Below, piece after piece: positions 58,715-64,000 of a DNA stretch of 64,000 nucleotides. This DNA comes from Meconema thalassinum (lineage: Eukaryota; Arthropoda; Insecta; Orthoptera; Tettigoniidae). Location: positions 76,361,947 to 76,425,946 of the forward strand of contig OX336391.1 of assembly GCA_946902985.2 (NCBI GenBank), given 5' to 3'. Under the pieces are notes generated by a model, which was not told where the DNA came from, made no database searches, and saw only the letters and a program-made list of their open reading frames with translations. Positions within the stretch are counted from its first letter, which is position 1; each line of letters begins with the position of its first letter. The position numbers and the translations under genes are program-made.

Positions 58715-59815
58715 TTCCTTTTGCTCCCACTTTTACTTTCACATTTGCTCCCATACTTGCTCCTACTTTTTTGCTCTCATATTTGCTCCCACTTTTGCTT
58801 ACACTTTTTGCTCCCACTTTTTTTCTCTCACCTTTTGCTCCCACTTTTGCTTTCACATATGCTCCCATACTTGCTCCGATTTTTGCTTTCACATTTGCTC
58901 CCATACTTGCTCCTACTTTTTTTGCTCCCACTTTTTGCTCTCAATTTTTGCTCCCACTTTTTTCTCCCAATTTTTTACAACCACTTTTGCTTACACTTTT
59001 AGCACTCACTTTTTGCTCCTATATTTGCTCACACTTTTTTTTGCTCTCATATTTGCTCCCACTTTTGCTTATACATTTTGCTCCCACTTTTTTTCTCACA
59101 CTTTTTGCTCCCACTTTTGCTTTCACATATGCTCCCATACTTGCTCTCACTTTTGCTTTCACATTTGTTCCCATACTTGCTCCTACTTTTGTTGCTCTCA
59201 TATTTGCTCCCACTTTTGCTTACACTTTTTGCTCCCACTTTTTTCTCTCACTTTTTGCTCCCACTTTTGCTTTCACATATGCTCCCATACTTGCTCCCAC
59301 TTTTGCTTTCACATTTGCTCCCATACTTGCTCCTACTTTTTTTTGCTCCCACTTTTTGCTCTCAATTTTTTCTTCCACTTCCCACTTTTTGCTCTCAATA
59401 TTTTCTTCCACTTTTTGCTCCCACTTTTTGCTCCCAATTTTTTGCTACCACTTTTGCTTACACTTTTAGCTCCCACTTTTTGCTCCCATATTTGCTCACA
59501 CTTTTTTTACTCTCATATTTGCTCCCACGTTTGCTTTCACATTTGCTCCCATACTTGCTTCTACTTTTGTTGCTCTCATATTTGCTCCCAATTTTGCTTA
59601 CACATTTTGCTCCCACTTTTTTTCTCTCACTTTTTGCTCCCACTTTTGCTTTCACATATGCTCCCATACTTGCTCCCACTTTTGCTTTCACATTTGCTCC
59701 CATATTTTCTCCTACTTTTTTTTGCTCCCACTTTTCGCTCCCAATTATTTCTCCCACTTTTTGCTCCCACTTTTTTGCCCCCACATTTGCGCCCATATAT
59801 GCTCGCACATTAAAC
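58715..59815 (+). repeat. Pyrimidine-rich minisatellite, right side of element 1 core
   Basis: Inverted counterpart of 56,757-57,925: units on TTTGCTCCCAC with variants. About 70 bp shorter than the left block, so unit number has changed since the arms formed. Together they can form a very long purine/pyrimidine hairpin. Confidence 0.92.
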
Positions 59816-59834
59816 TATTGTCCTTATTACCAAG

Positions 59835-60425
59835 TTGTCTATACTAGAGCTTAGTCTATGCTTGACAGTTGATATGGAAGTATCTGTGACTAGGTATGGT
59901 AAGCCTCGTGCATTCAATAAAGGATATTCATATATTGTGAAACGAACCAATAAAAATGGAACTGTTATTTGGCGTTGTTCAAAACAACGTTCAAAACAAT
60001 GTCGCAGTGAGCTAAAAAGTAAAAATAGTGAGGTTTTAAGTGTCAGTGATCATCAATGTAGTGTACTGCATGAAACAATGTTGCTGTCAACAGAAAATCA
60101 TGAAAATGTTAAAAAGCAAGTGCTACAAAACAATACTACTATTGAAAATAATTCAATGTTCAAAAAACCCTTAACATTATCATAAGCCACGCAGACTCTA
60201 CATGAGGACACTGTAGAGGAAGAGGAAGAGGAACAGGAAGAGGACCAGGAATATTTAACTGATTTTAGTAATGTTGAGGATAATTATAGTGATTATAATA
60301 ATAGTGATATAGATCATGCTGCTTATGATTATGATAGTGATAATGATCCAAAACAAGACAATAACGTTTTCATGCCTATTGTTAATCGTGGAAGAAAAAA
60401 GATCTACAACAAGCTTTCTTTTTAA
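59835..60425 (+). pseudogene. FLYWCH zinc-finger protein, right arm of element 1
   Basis: Mirror of 56,150-56,733. The finger is intact (NKGYSYIVKRTNKNG, WRCSKQRSKQC, DHQC). An in-frame TAA at 60,183-60,185 (before ATQTLHE) ends it early; after this the frame stays open through an acidic region (EEEEEEQEEDQE, then Asp/Tyr/Asn rich) to a basic end near 60,425. The left arm lacks this stop but has its own at 56,323. Confidence 0.8.
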
Positions 60426-60713
60426 AACTATAACACACTATCGTAAAGGTAAAGACTTGTATTAAGTGTGCTTTTTATTGTTATAATCGTGTATACTCTG
60501 CAATGTTAAATATTCTGACTAATATAGAAAATAAAACAACATTGTACCATTATTTTCATTTATTTACAAACAATAAATACATTTTGTTTTGTTTCATGAT
60601 AATATTTTTAAGACAATACTAAACACTAAAACATTATTATCTATACACATAGTTTTCTTTCAGTCCATTGTCATGACTTATATCTTCCATTATTATTTGG
60701 CATTTGTTTTTTT

Positions 60714-60992
60714 TTAAATTATAACGAACCATGCACCTATTGTTTTAAAACCTTCATAAATTAAGTGTACAGGTTGTACAGCATCATTGACTTCATCAAA
60801 AACACTCTCCGACATATCATTAAACCGTGTAGGCATAAATGTCTCAAAGGTTTCACATACACAAAGTACACGATCACCATATGCTGTTTTCAATTTCCGA
60901 ATCATGATAATGCGGAATGGAATATGCGTTGGCAATTCGCTGAGCTTCTTTGTCTGTAAGCCACATGATTGACCCACAGCATTCAAGACATT
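60714..60992 (-). pseudogene. Small conserved protein (OB-fold-like), right arm
   Basis: Mirror of 55,583-55,906; starts MNVLNAVGQSCGLQ. Identical core (PTHIPFRIIMIRKLKT, FETFMPTRF). One A missing near 60,750 shifts the last dozen residues relative to the left copy. Confidence 0.55.
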
Positions 60993-61092
60993 CATTGTAG
61001 TAATATATAAACAAAAGAAAAGCATATCTATTACACTCTAAAACAGCTTTAATAATATTGTGCAATTATGCATGGCTGATAAATTTTACTAT

Positions 61093-62220
61093 TTATGCAA
61101 GAAATGCCCTAACTGTAGCAAATACGGCTTTTCTGCTTATATCACAAGTGTTGAGTTCTAATACACACTTGACACAGGCTATCATGTGTCCACAAGGCAA
61201 GAATACAACACCTAGTTCATCTTGATAACAAATTTTACATAATTGTTGGTCACACTTTTGTATCTGTTCGTGAGACAAGGCTTTTCTTTCAGCCTCGTGT
61301 ATTTGCTCCGCGTGTTCTAACTCTAATGCACTTTTAAGTCTTGTGCTGCAATCATGTTTTCTTTACGAATAGTGTTCACAAATTCCTGACCTTTAAGCAA
61401 CACCATGTATTTGCAGTTAGGTAACCAACGAGCGTGTTGCACAAAAGGGTCATCAGTCATTTGCCAATCCTTTAGAGCAAATCCAGAATAAAAACATATT
61501 GTTTTATCCCCTTCACCAGTATAAAAAAATCCAGCTTCACTTAGTTGTTTGGTAGGGTGTTTTAATATTAATGGCCAAATATTTTTATAAGATTCTAAAC
61601 GTTTTTCAACACAGCTGTACTCTGGGTGTGCTAGTGCTTTAGTCATGCAAACTCCCAATTTTTCAAAAGCACATGCCAATTCAACACTGTCTATGGCATA
61701 TGGACCACATATAACGACACTACCGTTGTTGGCTGGTAATACATCATTATTATTTATTTGTGATTCAGCAACGTAAGTAACGGCCAATGGTCTTGTGGTT
61801 CGGTAAAATGAATACACAGGTATGTTACCCACTAGTTTTCCAAGCATGTAAGGACAACAAAGAGACCATCGCAAATGGTCTCTAAAGGGGTCATCCCCTT
61901 CTTCCCAGTGTGAAAGTTCAATACGACAAAAAACACAGCGCACAACATCATTTCGGTTCAAGTAAAAAAACGGCTTTTGCAAGTTCATGTGTCGATAAAA
62001 AGCCTTCAGGCCAGGATTCAAATGTTAACCAACGGTCATGTGGTAACGACATGTCAGTAAAATTAAAATTTTTGTTTTTTACAAAATCCAATATGGCCTT
62101 GTACATTTCCGGTAAATAACCAATATGGTCTTGTACCGGTTGCCAATACATAGTCATTAATCAAGAAAGCAATCATCGTCCTAGTCATGTACAGGTAATG
62201 AATTTTTGTCTACGAGTTTT
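61093..62220 (-). pseudogene. Inhibitor-of-apoptosis protein (BIR-BIR-RING), right arm
   Basis: Same plan as the left arm: PolB-derived 5' stretch (62,220-62,080), BIR1 (RWLTFESWP; CVFCRIELSHW; GDDPFRDHLRW), BIR2 open here (LSEAGFFYTGEGD, CFYSGFALKDW, DDPFVQHARWLP) and RING (CKICYQDE, LPCGHM, CVKCV). Lesions: the same BIR1 frame break at the T-run near 61,965-61,971, a frameshift after AAQDLK near 61,335, and loss of one zinc ligand in the RING, where CDIS replaces the CAIC of the left arm. BIR2 is intact where the left copy is broken. Confidence 0.88.
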
Positions 62221-62261
62221 CAGTAGGGGTAAAATGGAATAGCATTTTATGTTAGGCTTAC

Positions 62262-62363
62262 CTGATTTTTAAATAGTTCACTGCCTGGAAACAATGGTTG
62301 CACTTTACTGCGTCTCGGGTTTTCAGTGACTGCTATGGCGGTAAGGCTTTTATTTCCAAGTTT
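62262..62363 (-). pseudogene. Leader exon 2 of the right-arm IAP gene
   Basis: 34 codons, acceptor TTATTTTTAG, donor GTAAGCC, beginning KLGNKSLTAIAV and ending GSELFKNQ. Phase and edges equal the left copy. Confidence 0.7.
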
Positions 62364-62478
62364 CTAAAAATAAATAAAATGAACCGTTATAAATACCTAA
62401 ATTCAGGTTAATACATTCATTTCATAAAAAAAATGAAACAAAAAAATGAAACAAGTTAGTTTAAAAAAATAATCCCAC

Positions 62479-62571
62479 CTTCACTTGCAGTGGCTTCTTG
62501 CTGTTTCCTTCTAGTGGGCTCAAAAGTGCAATGGTTTCTTCTCTCTCAGACATGTAAGGTATACCGGTTAT
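62479..62571 (-). pseudogene. Leader exon 1 of the right-arm IAP gene
   Basis: 31 codons, acceptor TTTGCAG, donor AAG|GTGGG (intact here, destroyed in the left arm). Contains MSEREETIALLSPLEG and ends KKPLQVK. Confidence 0.7.
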
Positions 62572-64000
62572 CTGCAAAGAAATAAATAAATAAAATCATT
62601 AATTACCCAGGCAATAAATAATTGCATGTAAATATATATATAAATCAATAAACATATAAATGAATGAATAAACAGATACCCCACAACATGGTTAGGTATT
62701 TGCCACCTACACCAAAACCGTTAAACTAGACCAAGTGTTTCACGCAACGTAGTGTGTTCAAAGGTAGTCACCTAAATTAGAGTGGAAATGATAACGACAT
62801 GTCTTTATATATGCTACGTTGCATGTATAATCATTTTTTCCCACGCTTTGAACATTCTGTTATCATGCACGTGGACAGATAATGTCCAAGGTGAACACTT
62901 GTGCAGGGTCAAATTTCACACGAACTTGCATTTTGTCACGTACAAAGCACGCAGGATGTAACTTGTTTAGCGTACATGTCATCTCACACGTGTATGCATG
63001 CATTTCGCTCTTTCCTGCCACCACGATGGTCAGATTATTTCACCTTCAAGTGTCCTCTGCGTCTTGGTCATTTTCCATTGCAGCTGTTGTCAAGTCAGAT
63101 CAGCGCATTCCAATAAGCTCAAATGACATTCACCTCCTGCTCCTCTGCAAGTTTGTTTTCTGTACTCGCTTCGACCAACATAGAACCAAGTTCTCATCAC
63201 CGTTTACACGTTAAAGATCATCTTCGGGGGTAAAGTATCAGAAAAAACGCACCCTCGCTCTGTCATAAACCGATCCGTCGAAATGGCAATTGATCTATTC
63301 AGCACAGCCACCGTGGTCAGCGACAGGTTCGTTGAAACACACACCCAGCCGTATCGTCTCTCTCAACCACCACGCATCATGAACATTATAAACAAGTAAA
63401 TATTTTTTTTTCAACTTGTATGGCGTTAGGCCCTTTGTCAAAATTTCAAACATAGTTTCAAACAGGGAGCGTTATCACGAGTCCTAGAACACCGCGTACA
63501 CGTCTCTATCGTTATTGGTTTGCAAAATAGAGCAAAAAGCCTAAAATCACGGTTTTACCTCAACATCGTTTTTCATTCCTGCTCAACACGAACGTCCTCG
63601 GCAAGAGGACAACACGACGAAAGAAATAACACCGCGTACACGTCTCTAGGCTTATTGGTTCGCGAGATATCGGCAAAAATCACAAAAAACACGTGTATAC
63701 CCCAAAATCGAGTTTCCATTTTTTTAAATATAACAAGTGGTCCATAGCAAAGAGGACGCCACCCCGAGTCCTTGGACCCGTCGTACACGCCTCTAGCATA
63801 ATTGGTTCGCGAGATATAGCAAAAAGTTTAAAATCACGGTTTTACCCCAAAAAATTCTGTTTCCCTCATTCTCAAAAACTTGAACCTATTACCAAAATAA
63901 AGAGGGTTTCGAGGCAAGCCATTTGACACGTCATAGGACCAAATCCGACCATGCATTCGTGAGATATCAAAAAAGTCTAAAATCATGGTTTTACCCCCAA
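62484..64000 (-). repeat. Right outer arm of element 1 (continues past window)
   Basis: Inverted counterpart of 40,900-43,003, visibly diverged from it. Contains the mirrored TATA (62,805-62,811) and subterminal repeats from 63,490. The end of the element is outside the window. Confidence 0.85.
62805..62811 (-). promoter_or_regulatory. TATA box, right IAP transcription unit
   Basis: TATATAA on the minus strand, mirrored to 42,654-42,660 and about 235 bp upstream of leader exon 1. Confidence 0.45.

Larger units (their letters stand above)
40900..64000. mobile_element. Element 1: outer palindromic element inserted in PolB (runs past window end)
   Basis: Starts at GTAGTGGAGTAAGG, 12 of 14 matching the 14-bp end of element B, directly after the PolB codons for AEANN. 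Its left arm is 40,900-43,003 plus 54,085 to about 57,930 (split by element B); the right arm is about 58,690-64,000 and beyond. Coordinates sum to about 105,480 (outer part) and 116,570 (inner part), so the missing right end should lie near 64,580. Without element B it would be about 12.6 kb, almost wholly palindromic, with a core of about 0.75 kb. Arm identity is visibly lower than in element B, so it is older. Confidence 0.85.

Noticed and set aside
56714..59854. Frames of about 390-400 codons rich in Phe, Ala, Cys, His and Leu
   Set aside because: They are translations of the purine/pyrimidine minisatellites; several frames are open at once on one strand, and composition follows the DNA repeat.

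Overview
This is a eukaryotic, almost certainly arthropod (most likely insect), transposon-rich window with no recognisable host protein-coding gene. Grounds: nested non-LTR, Bel-Pao, Gypsy, Tc1, Helitron and tRNA-SINE copies, spliced element genes with GT-AG introns, a PolB-bearing Polinton/adintovirus-type relic, a tandem satellite, and TTAGG-like (CCTAA) fragments. The species cannot be named from sequence alone.

Layout. 1-1.8 kb: two head-to-tail minus-strand LINE fragments. 1.8-5.4 kb: mostly unassigned, with one decayed reverse-transcriptase C-terminus at 3.26-3.74 kb. 5.43-8.76 kb: about 36 copies of a 90-94 bp satellite, part of it organised as a four-monomer higher-order repeat. 8.8-11.1 kb: unassigned. 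11.1-13.1 kb: LINE 3' relic and a decayed Helitron helicase, both minus strand. 13.2-23.1 kb: two Bel-Pao bodies on the minus strand sharing the LTR between them; the second is truncated and carries a SINE. 23.1-40.9 kb: a PolB gene relic (two leader exons plus the N-terminal and exonuclease regions) split by a very young 15.4 kb Gypsy element with 3.6 kb LTRs; the 3' LTR holds an intact Tc1-type transposon.

40.9 kb to the window end is the most unusual part: two nested, nearly fully palindromic elements. The outer one (element 1) interrupts PolB at 40,900. Its arms match between 40.9-43.0/54.1-57.9 kb and 58.7-64+ kb. The inner one (element B, 43,004-54,084) sits in element 1, bounded by a 14-bp terminal repeat and a 7-8 bp target duplication, with 3.8 kb nearly identical inverted arms. 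The subterminal sequences of the two elements are related, so they are one family.

Each arm of element 1 encodes, transcribed inward, a BIR-BIR-RING inhibitor-of-apoptosis (IAP) protein and a small protein that may have an OB-fold; transcribed outward from the centre is a FLYWCH zinc-finger protein. Element B has a FLYWCH gene and a structurally perfect tRNA-Leu(UAA) gene in its central region. The IAP gene begins with leader exons, and a decayed coding stretch, that are homologous to the PolB gene interrupted by the same element. I therefore infer that this palindromic family derives from a PolB-bearing Polinton/adintovirus-like element whose polymerase body was replaced by an IAP. All protein genes of element 1 carry lesions, and several lesions differ between the arms.
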